DNA of 64,000 bases from Tumebacillus amylolyticus (GCF_016722965.1 NZ_JAEQNB010000004.1:248001-312000), one strand, 5' to 3'; shown: positions 1 through 7,913, counted from the stretch's first letter. Translations and numbers: made by a program. The notes: generated from the sequence alone by a model not told the origin.

Positions 1-2
1 CC

Positions 3-602
3 GGCAACCACTCGATCTGGACGGACAAGCGAACCGATTCATGGCACGAGTATGAAAAACTCCGCGATCACCACTCGTCGTTGATTGGAAAACCGCTGTT
101 GCTCGGCACGGACTGGGCGGTGATCGGCGACATGGGCTGGTATGACTACACCTATCGGGAAGACTCTTGGTCGCGGGAGGAGTGCGTCTCTCGCAAAGAG
201 AGCTATTGGCGGGACGCTGCGTTTGCCCGCTGGGGCATGGAGGACGAGGAAGTGACCGATCGGATGCTGGACTCGTTTCGGACGCAGTTGGAAGCGCACC
301 GAGACCGCAGGGTCGTTTTTGTCAATCACTTCATTCCGTATGACGACTATGTGCCGATCTCGCCGCGCAACAAGGTGTGGAACATGATTCGTCCGTTCAT
401 GGGCAGCTCGCGGATCGGCGATTTGCTGGACGATATGCCGCATGTGGAACATGTGATCTTCGGGCATGTGCATTATCGATTCGGCACCAAGCGCCGTGGA
501 GACAAGTTGGTGCATTGCCACCCGCTCGGATATACGAGCGAGTGGCAATCGCAGCAGATTGAAAAAGAGATCCGGTCGGCGAGTTGCGTGATCAAACTGT
601 AA
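3..602 (+). CDS. Metallophosphoesterase, C-terminal part (cut by window start)
   Basis: The frame is open from the first bases, so the gene begins upstream of the window. The visible part starts with GNHS at the window edge, equivalent to the GNHD/E metal and phosphate-binding motif of calcineurin-like phosphoesterases. About 150 residues later it has VNHF followed by VIFGHVHYRFG, matching the closing GHxH metal motif. These enzymes use a two-metal centre to hydrolyse phosphate esters; the substrate cannot be told from the sequence. No signal peptide or membrane segment is visible in this part. The gene ends 56 bases before the next start. Confidence 0.8.
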   Translation, partial: GNHSIWTDKRTDSWHEYEKLRDHHSSLIGKPLLLGTDWAVIGDMGWYDYTYREDSWSREECVSRKESYWRDAAFARWGMEDEEVTDRMLDSFRTQLEAHRDRRVVFVNHFIPYDDYVPISPRNKVWNMIRPFMGSSRIGDLLDDMPHVEHVIFGHVHYRFGTKRRGDKLVHCHPLGYTSEWQSQQIEKEIRSASCVIKL

Positions 603-658
603 CCGAAAATACCCCTCCTCTGGTATACTGTACCTAACCCAAGGGAGAGGTGTTTTTT

Positions 659-1816
659 GTGTCTCATTTGCAATTTCAGCCGGACTTCTTGTCCGTTTCT
701 TATAAAGGGTTGACTCTCGCGCTGCTCCCGAAGGAGTATGCGTTGCTGGATTTTTTGTATCAAAACCGCGGTCATGCGTTCACCCGCGAGGAACTGCTGG
801 ACCGCGTCTGGCCGCTTGAGACGCCGATCGATCGCACGGTGGACGATCACGTGTACCGTCTTCGGAAAAAAATGAAGCCTTGGGCGGACGTTGTCAGCCT
901 CGATACGGTGCGCAGTATCGGGTATCGTTTGACGGTCAAGGACGTGCGGCCCATGACGGTGATGCCGTCGCATCAGGATGCCGAACTGAAGGAATTCGCA
1001 GCCAAGATGCTCCACAAGTACCATCTCTTCGGGCAGGGAGATGCGATTCAGATGCTCTACCAACAGCAGAAAGTGTTGGGGATTGAGCTGGACCCTTTTT
1101 ATGAGATCTACGTACGCTTCATTTCGGGTGACTTGATGTGGTTGGCGGAAGCGACGAACGTCCCGATTGAGAACCGGCTGTATTTGTTGCTGATCACGTA
1201 TGTTTTGGCCGGGGAGAATCCACAGGAAGCGGTGGACTTCATCGAGCGGGCGTTTGCTTCCGGGTTGTTGCCGGAGAAGCACCGGCAGGAGTTGTACATC
1301 CTCGACATGCTGTTTCCGATGATGATGGCGGGGCAGGTGGAGCAGGCGTTGGAGCGTTTTGAGAAGGTTTCGTACCCGACGATTGAGGAACAGGGGTGGG
1401 AGCGGGGCTTTCTCATGCCAACGCTGCTCGCCGAGTCAGCGGCGTTTTTTCTGACGGGGCAGTATGAGCGGTTGGAGGCGCAGTTGGATCGGGTCGAGGC
1501 GATGATTCAGGAAGCGCCATATCTGCGAGAGAGCGGGTATTATCGTTTGGCCCGCGGTGTGTGGGAGATTCACAACGGGCGCAAAGCGGTGGGGAAAGCG
1601 ACGTTGGATGAGGGATTTGATATCTTGCGGCAATCGAAGTTTGTGCCGCAGTATTTGTTGTTCTTGCGCAAGGCGGTGTTTTTCTTTGAGAAGCATCTGG
1701 ATGAGCCGGAGTTGTATCGGGAGTATCGGGCGTTGTGGAAGGATGCTTGTAAGCAGTATCGGTTGGAGGAAGTTGCAGGGAAGATCAGGGAGACGTTGAG
1801 GAAGATTCTCTCTTGA
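659..1816 (+). CDS. Winged-helix (OmpR/SARP-type) regulator with TPR-like C-terminal region
   Basis: The 385-residue protein begins with a Trans_reg_C winged-helix DNA-binding domain (residues about 5-95), with the typical ALLPKEYALLDFL, FTREELLDRVWP and SIGYRL segments. The remaining roughly 290 residues are helical and leucine-rich like TPR or BTAD regions, and no receiver domain is present. This resembles stand-alone SARP-like activators rather than classical response regulators. I chose the GTG at 659 because GGGAGAGG (643-650) sits 8 bases before it; the earlier in-frame GTG at 650 overlaps that ribosome site. A TATACT -10 box lies at 624-629 without a clear -35. Its target is unknown. 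Confidence 0.75.
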   Translation: MSHLQFQPDFLSVSYKGLTLALLPKEYALLDFLYQNRGHAFTREELLDRVWPLETPIDRTVDDHVYRLRKKMKPWADVVSLDTVRSIGYRLTVKDVRPMTVMPSHQDAELKEFAAKMLHKYHLFGQGDAIQMLYQQQKVLGIELDPFYEIYVRFISGDLMWLAEATNVPIENRLYLLLITYVLAGENPQEAVDFIERAFASGLLPEKHRQELYILDMLFPMMMAGQVEQALERFEKVSYPTIEEQGWERGFLMPTLLAESAAFFLTGQYERLEAQLDRVEAMIQEAPYLRESGYYRLARGVWEIHNGRKAVGKATLDEGFDILRQSKFVPQYLLFLRKAVFFFEKHLDEPELYREYRALWKDACKQYRLEEVAGKIRETLRKILS

Positions 1817-1840
1817 TTTGGGAAGATGATATGAAAAAAG

Positions 1841-1866
1841 AAGCCCTTCCATAGATGGAAGGGCTT
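1841..1866. terminator. Bidirectional terminator between convergent genes
   Basis: A 10-bp perfect stem (1841-1850 with 1857-1866) and a 6-base loop lie between two converging genes. An A-run on its left flank gives a T-run for the minus strand; the plus-strand T-run is weaker. Confidence 0.75.
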
Positions 1867-1871
1867 GTTTG

Positions 1872-2309
1872 TTAGCAATAGTTGCCGTCTTCGTCGATGC
1901 CGATCGGGTAGTAGGGCATGGAGTCGATCAGTTCGTATAGGTCGTCATGTTCGCCGGAGAGCCAGTCGACGGTGAAGTCTTTGGGGTTGACGTACTCCCA
2001 GTCGATTTCTTCGTCGTCGTCTTCGCTCTCCTCGTCTACTTCCTCAACGTCTTCCTCTTCGCTGTATTTCTCATCATTTTCGAGGTTGAGCTTGTCGCAC
2101 GCGAGCCAGTATTTGCGGAAGATCGCGACGACGCGTCCGGAGCAAGAGATCGGGTCGAAGTTTCGGCGTACCCAGATCTCCAATTCCTCTTCGGTTGTGA
2201 AATTCTCACGGTTCCGTTCACGGATTCCTTTCAAAAAAGCTTCTTCATGCGCCACGGCTGCTCGCAGCTCACGTACATACTCTTGATAGAGCTGTTCATA
2301 TGCATTCAT
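1872..2309 (-). CDS. Acidic protein of unknown function
   Basis: I do not recognise this 145-residue protein. The N-terminal half is predicted helical and charged. Residues about 82-106 are an almost unbroken run of Glu, Asp and Ser, followed by a hydrophobic-aromatic tail containing WEYVNPKDFTVDWLSG. There is no signal peptide or membrane segment, so it is probably cytosolic. Such acidic tracts occur in protein-binding or DNA-mimic proteins, but nothing here proves that. It stands alone between convergent and divergent neighbours, and its ribosome site is weak (GGAAGG about 15 bases before the ATG). Confidence 0.6.
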   Translation of the reverse strand: MNAYEQLYQEYVRELRAAVAHEEAFLKGIRERNRENFTTEEELEIWVRRNFDPISCSGRVVAIFRKYWLACDKLNLENDEKYSEEEDVEEVDEESEDDDEEIDWEYVNPKDFTVDWLSGEHDDLYELIDSMPYYPIGIDEDGNYC

Positions 2310-2364
2310 CTGTGCTCACGGCTTCCTTCCTTATCAGTAAGCTACGAATATTGTTCCCACACCT

Positions 2365-2409
2365 CTCTGACATTCCTCTGACAAACCAACGAAATTCCTC
2401 TGACATTCC
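2365..2409 (+). promoter_or_regulatory. Phased direct repeats CTCTGACA upstream of MFS gene
   Basis: CTCTGACA starts at 2365, 2376 and 2398, so copies are 11 and 22 bases apart, that is one and two helical turns on the same DNA face. Two copies extend to CTCTGACATTCC. The array ends 44 bases before the MFS start codon, where a promoter or operator is expected. This spacing is typical of activators that bind head-to-tail; the protein is not known. Confidence 0.5.
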
Positions 2410-2453
2410 CCTTGTATGCTGTGTGTATAGAAGCAGAACAGGGGGAATTTTTC

Positions 2454-3740
2454 ATGTTACGAAAAAACAAACCGTTCCAGCGGTTGTTCATCGCGTATGC
2501 GCTCTCGACGCTTGGAGATTGGTTCGACATGATGGCGATTTCGGTGTTGATCGGGTATGTATGGAACGCCGATCCGATGATCATGGCGCTCGTTCCGTTG
2601 ACGTTTGCCGTGCCGGGTCTGTTGTTCGGGCAAGTCGCGGGTGTGCTGGCAGATCGTCTGCCGAAATTGAAGCTGTTGATTGCGTCTGATGTGGTGAGTG
2701 CCGGCTTGACCGTGGCGTTGATGTTTGCGCCGAATGTCACGGTGTTGCTCGCCTTGCTGACCGTGCGTTCCTGTGCGGGTACGTTCCATTTTCCGGCACA
2801 GAATGCGCTGACTCGTCACATCGTCGCGGAGGAAGAGTTGCTGCGGGCGACGTCGCTGAACGGCATGGTGAACCAGATCGGCAAGGTTCTCGGGCCAATC
2901 ATCGGCGCGACGTTGGTTGCGGCGTTTTCTCCGCAGGCTTGCTTGTTGGTAAATGCGATCTCGTTCGGGCTGTCGGCGTTGGTTTTGCTGACGGTGGGGA
3001 GAGTGGAGGAAAAAAGTGCGAGTGCGGTGGTAACTGCTGAGCAGGGGGAGTTGGCCAGTGTGAAAGTGCCGGAGGAGAAGCCGTCCTTCTGGGAATCGTG
3101 GAAAGACGGATGGAAGGTACTCGCAGGCAATCGAGTGGTGTTGACCTGGTTGGTGTTTGGGTTGATGGCATCGACGGCGTTGCAGTTGGGGGATTTCCAG
3201 TTCCCCGTGTTGTTTCGGGAGTATGATGCAACGCGGACGGACTTGTTCGGATATGCAGTGGCTGCGATTGGGATCGGGTCGGTGATTTGCATCGCGGTGC
3301 TTGGACGGATGAAGGAGATCAAGAAGTACGGGTGGTTGTTCGGCGGCGGTATTCTGCTGTTGGGTGTGCTGTTCGGCGGGGTAGGGTTGATTCAGCCGGG
3401 GATGCCGTGGTGGTTGATTATCGTAATTGCGCTGGTTGGCGGGATTGGAAACGGGTTGACGATGACGGGCACGAATTATGTGTTGCAGAAGGAGACCCCG
3501 CAAGAGGCTGTGGGGAGAGTTTCGGGGATTATGAATTCGTTGTTCAGCGTAGTGCTGATCGTGTCGCCGTTGACGGGCGGGGTGTTGGTGAGGACGCTGG
3601 GAGCGGGTGTGACGTTTAAGGGGATTGGGATGGTTTTGGTTGTGATAGGGGTGTTGGGGTTTGTGGTGGAGAAGGTTTGGTTTCGGGGGAAGCAGGGAGT
3701 TACGTCTAGAAAATCCGTCCAACTTGATTCTTCACAGTAA
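2454..3740 (+). CDS. MFS transporter (EntS-like exporter type)
   Basis: The 428-residue integral membrane protein has about 12 hydrophobic segments and the MFS signature between TM2 and TM3 (GVLADRLPKLKLL). Its start (RLFIAYALSTLGDWFDM) is typical of the MFS_3/EntS-like drug or siderophore exporters. The ATG at 2454 follows AGGGGG at good spacing; longer frames upstream lack a site. The last 65 codons begin at a 14-bp core (3526-3539) that recurs twice downstream with further copies of this gene's 3' end, so this C-terminus may itself have been supplied by an integrating element. The substrate is unknown. Confidence 0.85.
   Translation: MLRKNKPFQRLFIAYALSTLGDWFDMMAISVLIGYVWNADPMIMALVPLTFAVPGLLFGQVAGVLADRLPKLKLLIASDVVSAGLTVALMFAPNVTVLLALLTVRSCAGTFHFPAQNALTRHIVAEEELLRATSLNGMVNQIGKVLGPIIGATLVAAFSPQACLLVNAISFGLSALVLLTVGRVEEKSASAVVTAEQGELASVKVPEEKPSFWESWKDGWKVLAGNRVVLTWLVFGLMASTALQLGDFQFPVLFREYDATRTDLFGYAVAAIGIGSVICIAVLGRMKEIKKYGWLFGGGILLLGVLFGGVGLIQPGMPWWLIIVIALVGGIGNGLTMTGTNYVLQKETPQEAVGRVSGIMNSLFSVVLIVSPLTGGVLVRTLGAGVTFKGIGMVLVVIGVLGFVVEKVWFRGKQGVTSRKSVQLDSSQ
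3526..3539 (+). other. Putative attachment core, copy A (inside MFS gene)
   Basis: GGATTATGAATTCG lies within the MFS coding sequence. The same 14 bases occur at 4077-4090 and 5839-5852, each followed by a copy of the MFS 3' end and, for the latter two, preceded by an identical 96-bp sequence. Homology between copy A and the others begins exactly here, as expected for the crossover site of a site-specific recombinase. Confidence 0.65.
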
Positions 3741-3985
3741 TGAACACTGAGAAATGAGGATAATGAACTCTGTCACTATTCGATTGGTGTGCTTATAATA
3801 ACATACGGATATAGATAACGGAATAGTAAACTTGATAATGAACAAATGGAGTGGGTCATTTGCGACCCGCTCTTTTTGTTATGATCGGCGTTGCCTTTTG
3901 ATGAAAAACTTGGTATGAATAATCAATTTTTATCAAAGTACGCATAATTGACTTTGCTCCGCTCCCGTATTGAGCACACCTGAAC
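3722..3985 (+). repeat. Repeat D, first copy (post-MFS flank)
   Basis: The sequence after the MFS stop resembles 5966-6195. Shared pieces include the AACTTGATTCYTCACAGT stretch, GATGAACACTGAG-like motif, a GTCACTATT segment, a terminator with the same loop (GTCATTT), and CATAATTGRCTTTG near the end. Similarity is patchy, with unique insertions between blocks. It contains repeated TAATGAAC motifs that may be recombinase arm sites. Confidence 0.6.
3849..3877 (+). terminator. Terminator after MFS gene
   Basis: A 9-bp stem (3849-3857 with 3864-3872, one G-T pair) is followed by five T. A homologous terminator occurs at 6092-6120 after the third MFS 3' end. Confidence 0.8.
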
Positions 3986-4090
3986 ATTGCCGAATCACGG
4001 TAATGAACACCTCCGAAAAGTGACTGAATTCATACCTCAAAAACCTAGTGTTCATGCACTCACATCGTCCCCAATTGGATTATGAATTCG
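3981..4090 (+). repeat. 110-bp direct repeat R, first copy
   Basis: This is identical to 5743-5852 except for one base (T versus C near its right end). It ends in the 14-bp core and reads directly into an MFS 3' end. It carries TGAACAC and an inverted GTGTTCA, possible arm-type binding sites. It most likely represents the right end of an integrating element. Confidence 0.8.
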
Positions 4091-4276
4091 ATGTTTAGTG
4101 TGGTGATGATAGTGTCGCCGTTGAGCGGTGGTTTTTTGGTCAGGTCGCTCGGGGCAGGGGTTACGTTTCAGGGGATTGGCGGGTTTTTGGTGGTGATGGG
4201 GGTTTTGGAGTTGGTGATTGAGAGGGTTTGGTTTGGGGGGGAGGAAAGAAGCAGAAGCTTCTTTGAAATCTGTTAA
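4082..4276 (+). pseudogene. Orphan copy B of the MFS 3' end
   Basis: This 64-codon frame matches the C-terminus of the MFS transporter: MNSMFSVVMIVSPLSGGFLV here against MNSLFSVVLIVSPLTGGVLV there. It starts at the 14-bp core, has no upstream part of the gene and no ribosome site. The peptide diverges but keeps its frame, so it comes from a related but not identical gene. I read it as a displaced 3' end, not as a functional gene. Confidence 0.8.
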
Positions 4277-4583
4277 GCTTGATTCTTTTCATCAATAAGA
4301 ACAATGAGACCTAGTCGTAGTGATGCCGTGTCCATATGGATACGGTTTTCTTATGAAAATAAATCTCATCATTTGGTGGGCTTTTAGCGTTGCTCACTCG
4401 TTCAACTGTAGATAAACATAAGAAACCACACAAAGTATAGTTATGTACCCATGATTGAGAATGAACGACGGAGGGGATTTTTTCAGCCATCCGATGCCTT
4501 AACTGGCATAATTCCGGATCTTTTGATACAGAAAATACCTCCTGCGAATTTCCTGTACGCGACGCACTGGTAATGGATAAAAA
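4277..4583. other. Intergenic stretch with one terminator
   Basis: I see no gene here. It holds an 8-bp hairpin with a T-run (4326-4349) and otherwise AT-rich sequence leading to the promoter at 4584. Confidence 0.5.
4326..4349 (+). terminator. Terminator after MFS fragment B
   Basis: An 8-bp stem (4326-4333 with 4338-4345, one G-T pair) and ATAT loop are followed by TTTT. Confidence 0.65.
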
Positions 4584-4611
4584 TTGACAATTCGTCTTTG
4601 TTGTGTATTAT
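4584..4611 (+). promoter_or_regulatory. Sigma-A promoter for the cargo gene
   Basis: TTGACA (4584-4589) and TATTAT (4606-4611) are separated by 16 bases. The start codon follows 38 bases downstream of the -10 box. Confidence 0.75.
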
Positions 4612-4649
4612 ATGGAATATCTGTTATCAATTGAAATAGGAGTGTTGAT

Positions 4650-5381
4650 ATGCTTAGACTGACAGTCATCCAAGATATTATTTCACCGGTTAAGAACAAC
4701 AAATTTTTTATCGAAGAGGATTTTGTGATTGATCAACAAGTGAAAGATGGCCAAATTTGCGTGAATATTCACTACAAGTATGATAATAGTTTGTATTTTA
4801 ATATGGTTGTAAGTATTGATTTCTCAAATAAGGCAAGTGCAATTGCGCAAGTTAGCCCGGGGATTATCATAAAGACTCAAAGTATTGCAATAAAGGAGTT
4901 GTCGGATGCTAAGTACCAATTATCCAATTGGTTGATTAGACTTGAGGAAGAAATGAAGTTAATGCCCTTAGAAAGAAAAGTTTTTGAGCATGAGGATAAA
5001 ATTAGAAAATGGGAGGAGGTATTTGAGGAGGTACCGGATAAATATTTTACGAAACAAGAGGCTGAAAATCTAATAGAAAGATTGGAAAAGTTGGAGAAAG
5101 AGTTGCATCAAAAAATTGAAAACACCGTAGATCCTAACTTAAATATAGAAAGTGAATTAGACAAAATCCACTCTGATATGAGTTCTTTAAAAGAACAAAT
5201 CCAAATTCTCTCCAGAAAGAATTGGATGAGTTCGTTCTTAGCTAGAGCTTTGAATTGGGCAAACAGAAACCCCGGTACTATCCGAGGTATTGTAGAGGGT
5301 ACAAAAGGGCTTTTACCTGATGAAGTTAGTTCAAAAATTCCGAATGAGATAGTAGAACTTTTAGTACCAGAAGAGAATTAA
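4650..5381 (+). CDS. Coiled-coil cargo protein of unknown function
   Basis: I do not recognise this 243-residue protein. Residues 1-95 look like mixed alpha/beta (FFIEEDFVIDQQVKDGQI onward); residues about 95-195 are charged heptad-like helix (LIERLEKLEKELHQKIE, then IESELDKIHSDMSSLKEQI), a likely coiled coil; the C-terminus is a short amphipathic region. Start ATG 4650 follows AGGAG with a strong promoter upstream. Codon use is clearly AT-rich compared with the chromosomal genes around, a sign of recent transfer. It lies between two integration-core repeats and is the only intact gene there, so it is probably element cargo; a defence or accessory role is only a guess. Confidence 0.7.
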   Translation: MLRLTVIQDIISPVKNNKFFIEEDFVIDQQVKDGQICVNIHYKYDNSLYFNMVVSIDFSNKASAIAQVSPGIIIKTQSIAIKELSDAKYQLSNWLIRLEEEMKLMPLERKVFEHEDKIRKWEEVFEEVPDKYFTKQEAENLIERLEKLEKELHQKIENTVDPNLNIESELDKIHSDMSSLKEQIQILSRKNWMSSFLARALNWANRNPGTIRGIVEGTKGLLPDEVSSKIPNEIVELLVPEEN

Positions 5382-5718
5382 AATGATATAGTAGCGCTGT
5401 TAGGATACGAACTGCGTTGTTTACGGTTCGGGAGGAAAGTCCGGCTGCGTTTCTTGCAGGAATGTTGGGATGGTCGATCCACTTCTTTCGTTCATATGTG
5501 AGGTAGTTTACATAGGACTCAATGCACGACCGACTGAATTCTGAATGATCGTTCTCTCGGAACCACCGCTTGAAGCGTTCGAGGCCACCCTTATAGGAAA
5601 CTAACGTTTGCTCGGATTTTTTCTCTGAGCGTTTAGAAGTCAAAAACAACTGAATCGTCTCGTCAATGTCGAGGTTGCGATGAGTATGTGTTTCCGTCAT
5701 CATTCGAAATTTCGTCAT
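5326..5718 (-). pseudogene. Truncated tyrosine recombinase (N-terminal domain only)
   Basis: Reading on the minus strand, the protein has the SAM-like core-binding domain of phage-type integrases (residues about 15-115: IDETIQLFLTSKRSEKKSEQ, TLVSYKGGLERFKRWF, then SSRTVNNAVRILTALLYHF). The catalytic domain with the R-H-R-Y residues is absent. The frame runs into the 3' end of the cargo gene and stops at 5326, so a deletion joined the two. It sits beside repeat R2, where an integrase gene normally lies next to its attachment site. It is non-functional by itself. Confidence 0.8.
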
Positions 5719-5742
5719 CTTAGATACCCCTTTTTAGGATAA

Positions 5743-5852
5743 TGAACATTGCCGAATCACGGTAATGAACACCTCCGAAAAGTGACTGAATTCATACCTC
5801 AAAAACCTAGTGTTCATGCACTCACATCGCCCCCAATTGGATTATGAATTCG
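5743..5852 (+). repeat. 110-bp direct repeat R, second copy
   Basis: This is the second copy of the repeat at 3981-4090 (one mismatch). It ends in the 14-bp core and runs into a third MFS 3' end. It lies 25 bases from the start of the integrase remnant, consistent with an element terminus. Confidence 0.8.
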
Positions 5853-5972
5853 TTGTTCAGCTTGGTGCTGATCGTGTCGCCGCTGCCGGACGGGGTGTCG
5901 GTGAGGACGTTGGGAGCGGATTTTGATTCGAGGGAAGAGGCAAGCTACGCATGTGCACTCCGTACAACTTAA
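5844..5972 (+). pseudogene. Orphan, shortened copy C of the MFS 3' end
   Basis: Starting at the 14-bp core, 25 codons match the MFS C-terminus (MNSLFSLVLIVSPLPDGVSV then RTLGA); an internal deletion then removes most of the last membrane segment before a tail ending at 5972. It has no start region or ribosome site. This may be the original, displaced gene end, since sequence downstream (5973-6195) continues like the flank of the intact gene. Confidence 0.75.
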
Positions 5973-6195
5973 TTCCTCACAGTGATGAACACTGAGGATT
6001 AAGAGAAATGAAAATTTGTCACTATTTAAAAGATGTGTTATTAATAGAAGAAAAGTTGGGGGCAGAAAAACTTATTGTGTCTAAAGAAATGGAGTAGGTC
6101 ATTTGTGACCTGCTCTTTTTTCATGGCAAGTATTAGCACAATTAAGTTTTAGCAAAGCACTCATAATTGGCTTTGTCACACCTGATGCTTTATTT
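5966..6195 (+). repeat. Repeat D, second copy
   Basis: This resembles 3722-3985: the CACAGTGATGAACACTGAGG motif, GTCACTATT, a terminator of the same design and the CATAATTGGCTTTG block. From 6196 to 6320 I see no gene or clear signal. Confidence 0.55.
6092..6120 (+). terminator. Terminator, homologue of that at 3849
   Basis: A 9-bp stem (6092-6100 with 6107-6115) is followed by a T-run. It differs from the first copy mainly by compensating C-to-T style changes in the stem. Confidence 0.75.
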
Positions 6196-6320
6196 GTTAT
6201 GAGCTATTCCCTAATTACGATCTTCCTAAAACTGCATCAAATATTGAAACAATACCGAGGCATCCATAAAACTAGTGGAAATACTAAGATCACCATGTTT
6301 CAAAATATTTCAGAAGAATA

Positions 6321-6349
6321 TGTACATTATATAGGGATTTCAGTATAAT
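6321..6349 (+). promoter_or_regulatory. Possible promoter of the first HTH-TPR regulator
   Basis: TATAAT (6344-6349) has TGTACA 17 bases upstream (6321-6326), a weak -35. The leader to the ATG is about 65 bases. Confidence 0.45.
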
Positions 6350-6419
6350 TGATTACTGATCAAGAGTTACTTTTGACTTATACATTGAAATATAGGGTTG
6401 CCGTTCTGGGGGGATCGAT

Positions 6420-7601
6420 ATGAGTACGCTTTTAGCTCCATCACATACAGCTGTGGACAAGATACCTTTGGGTAGGCGGATCGAGGAAATCAAGAGGGAG
6501 AAGGGTGGGTATTACTCCAACGTTGCAATGGCAGGCCGGTTAGGCATTCATGTTGAGACGTTGCGGTTCATGCTGAAAGGGAAACGAGAAATCTATACCT
6601 TCGAGTTCGATAAAATTGCAATTGACCTAAAAATGTCAGTGGAACGAATCTTACAAGAGGACATAAAGGAAGAAGTGGCTCACTTATCTGGGGATTTGAA
6701 GGAATGCAAGAACTCTGCTGAATCCATTCAACGTGCCCTGAGATTAATGGAAGCTGCCCAGGGTATTTCGGAAATTCACTATGCTCTAACTCGGCTAGGG
6801 ATCGCATTTCGAAATGCTTACCAATTTACTGACTCGAATAAAGTCTTCAAGGACTCACACCAACTTGCACTAAAAATGCAAGAACACTATGGCGAAACAG
6901 ATGCACTATACAGCAACGTATACCATCTCATTGCATCATTTACTGCAATCCAAGATTATGTAACAGCTTCAAAACTGTTGGATGAGATCATGCCATTTTT
7001 TGAAGCAATACCAAGTAGGCTTTCAGCAATCAGTTACCAAAAGGCAAAAATAGAAGAAACGAATGGGAATTTTTTTACTGCTAAGGAGTATGCAATAAAA
7101 TCGTATCAGTACGCAGAGCAAAGCGGAAATCATGTCACTGTCGCAAGAACGCAATTGAATCTCGCGCACTTTCATTACGTACTATCGGAATACAAAGAAG
7201 CGAGTGAATTACTTGTTCGTGCGATTGAAGGATTGGAAAATGATACGAGAACCCAACTAATTGCACACAAAGAATTAGGTAAGACATTGCTAAAACTTGA
7301 ATTGAAGGAGCAGGCACTTGCGCAGATACAACTTTCTCTTGTTAAAGCGAAAGACTTAGATTGGAAGGATATGATAGGAAAATTGATGATTCTCATGTCA
7401 AAGGCATGTGGGGACCCGAGCTATGCAGAAACAATACTCAATGATACGACAAATAGCCTACGGATCCGTTACCTGGCCAGCAAATGCTTGCTAGAACATT
7501 TCAAGACGCTTAATGACGGGGCAAACTTTTTACATTATTCTAAGATTACAGAGGGGTTGTGTGTTGACTTCGCTGACGTTCTTGATGAGGGGGAGTTGTA
7601 G
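6420..7601 (+). CDS. RRNPP-type HTH-TPR regulator (Rap/AimR/PlcR-like)
   Basis: The 393-residue protein starts with a helix-turn-helix region (about residues 17-80: LGRRIEEIKREKGGYY, VAMAGRLGIHVETLRFMLKG). The rest is made of TPR-like helical pairs (for example ALTRLGIAFRNAYQFTDSNK, ARTQLNLAHFHYVLSEYKEA). This architecture is that of RRNPP quorum-sensing receptors, whose TPR domain binds a re-imported oligopeptide. Start ATG 6420 follows GGGGGG. The stop codon at 7599-7601 lies one base before the GTG of a secreted 44-residue peptide gene, whose ribosome site is inside this coding sequence. That coupling is the usual receptor-pheromone layout and strongly supports the assignment. Targets are not visible. 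Confidence 0.8.
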   Translation: MSTLLAPSHTAVDKIPLGRRIEEIKREKGGYYSNVAMAGRLGIHVETLRFMLKGKREIYTFEFDKIAIDLKMSVERILQEDIKEEVAHLSGDLKECKNSAESIQRALRLMEAAQGISEIHYALTRLGIAFRNAYQFTDSNKVFKDSHQLALKMQEHYGETDALYSNVYHLIASFTAIQDYVTASKLLDEIMPFFEAIPSRLSAISYQKAKIEETNGNFFTAKEYAIKSYQYAEQSGNHVTVARTQLNLAHFHYVLSEYKEASELLVRAIEGLENDTRTQLIAHKELGKTLLKLELKEQALAQIQLSLVKAKDLDWKDMIGKLMILMSKACGDPSYAETILNDTTNSLRIRYLASKCLLEHFKTLNDGANFLHYSKITEGLCVDFADVLDEGEL

Positions 7602-7602
7602 G

Positions 7603-7737
7603 GTGAAAAGGGCAGTTCTCTTTGGATTACTTGTTGCATTTGCAGTATGTGTAAGCAGTTCGGTATTTTCGAGTAAGGAAAAAGTGGCTGAAACAGTTCC
7701 GATCTTTCCAGATTCAATTAGTATGAAAAATCTATAA
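7603..7737 (+). CDS. Phr-like secreted signalling pro-peptide
   Basis: This 44-residue gene starts at GTG 7603, eight bases after AGGGGGAG and one base after the regulator stop, so translation is coupled. Residues 2-3 are basic (KR), residues 4-24 are hydrophobic then small (AVLFGLLVAFAVCV, SSS), a plausible signal sequence, and residues 25-44 are polar. The C-terminal tail PIFPDSISMKNL is the likely source of the mature oligopeptide, by analogy with Phr, PapR and AimP precursors. The exact processed peptide is not determinable from sequence alone. A terminator follows at 7754. Confidence 0.7.
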   Translation: MKRAVLFGLLVAFAVCVSSSVFSSKEKVAETVPIFPDSISMKNL

Positions 7738-7753
7738 TAGGCCTCATGCAAAC

Positions 7754-7780
7754 ACACCTCCACTGGGGGTGTTTTTCTTT
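7754..7780 (+). terminator. Terminator after receptor-peptide pair
   Basis: ACACCTCC pairs with the GGGGTGT-containing arm around a short loop and is followed by TTTTTCTTTT. Confidence 0.75.
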
Positions 7781-7913
7781 TGGCTAAGTAAATTATCTGA
7801 AAAAATCCGTCATCGTAACCTACTACCATTTGCGAAGTGGATAACAAACGATTCGTTAAATAAAGGTGATACCATGATAATATCTCAGTAATCAATAAAG
7901 GAGAGAAGTTTAG

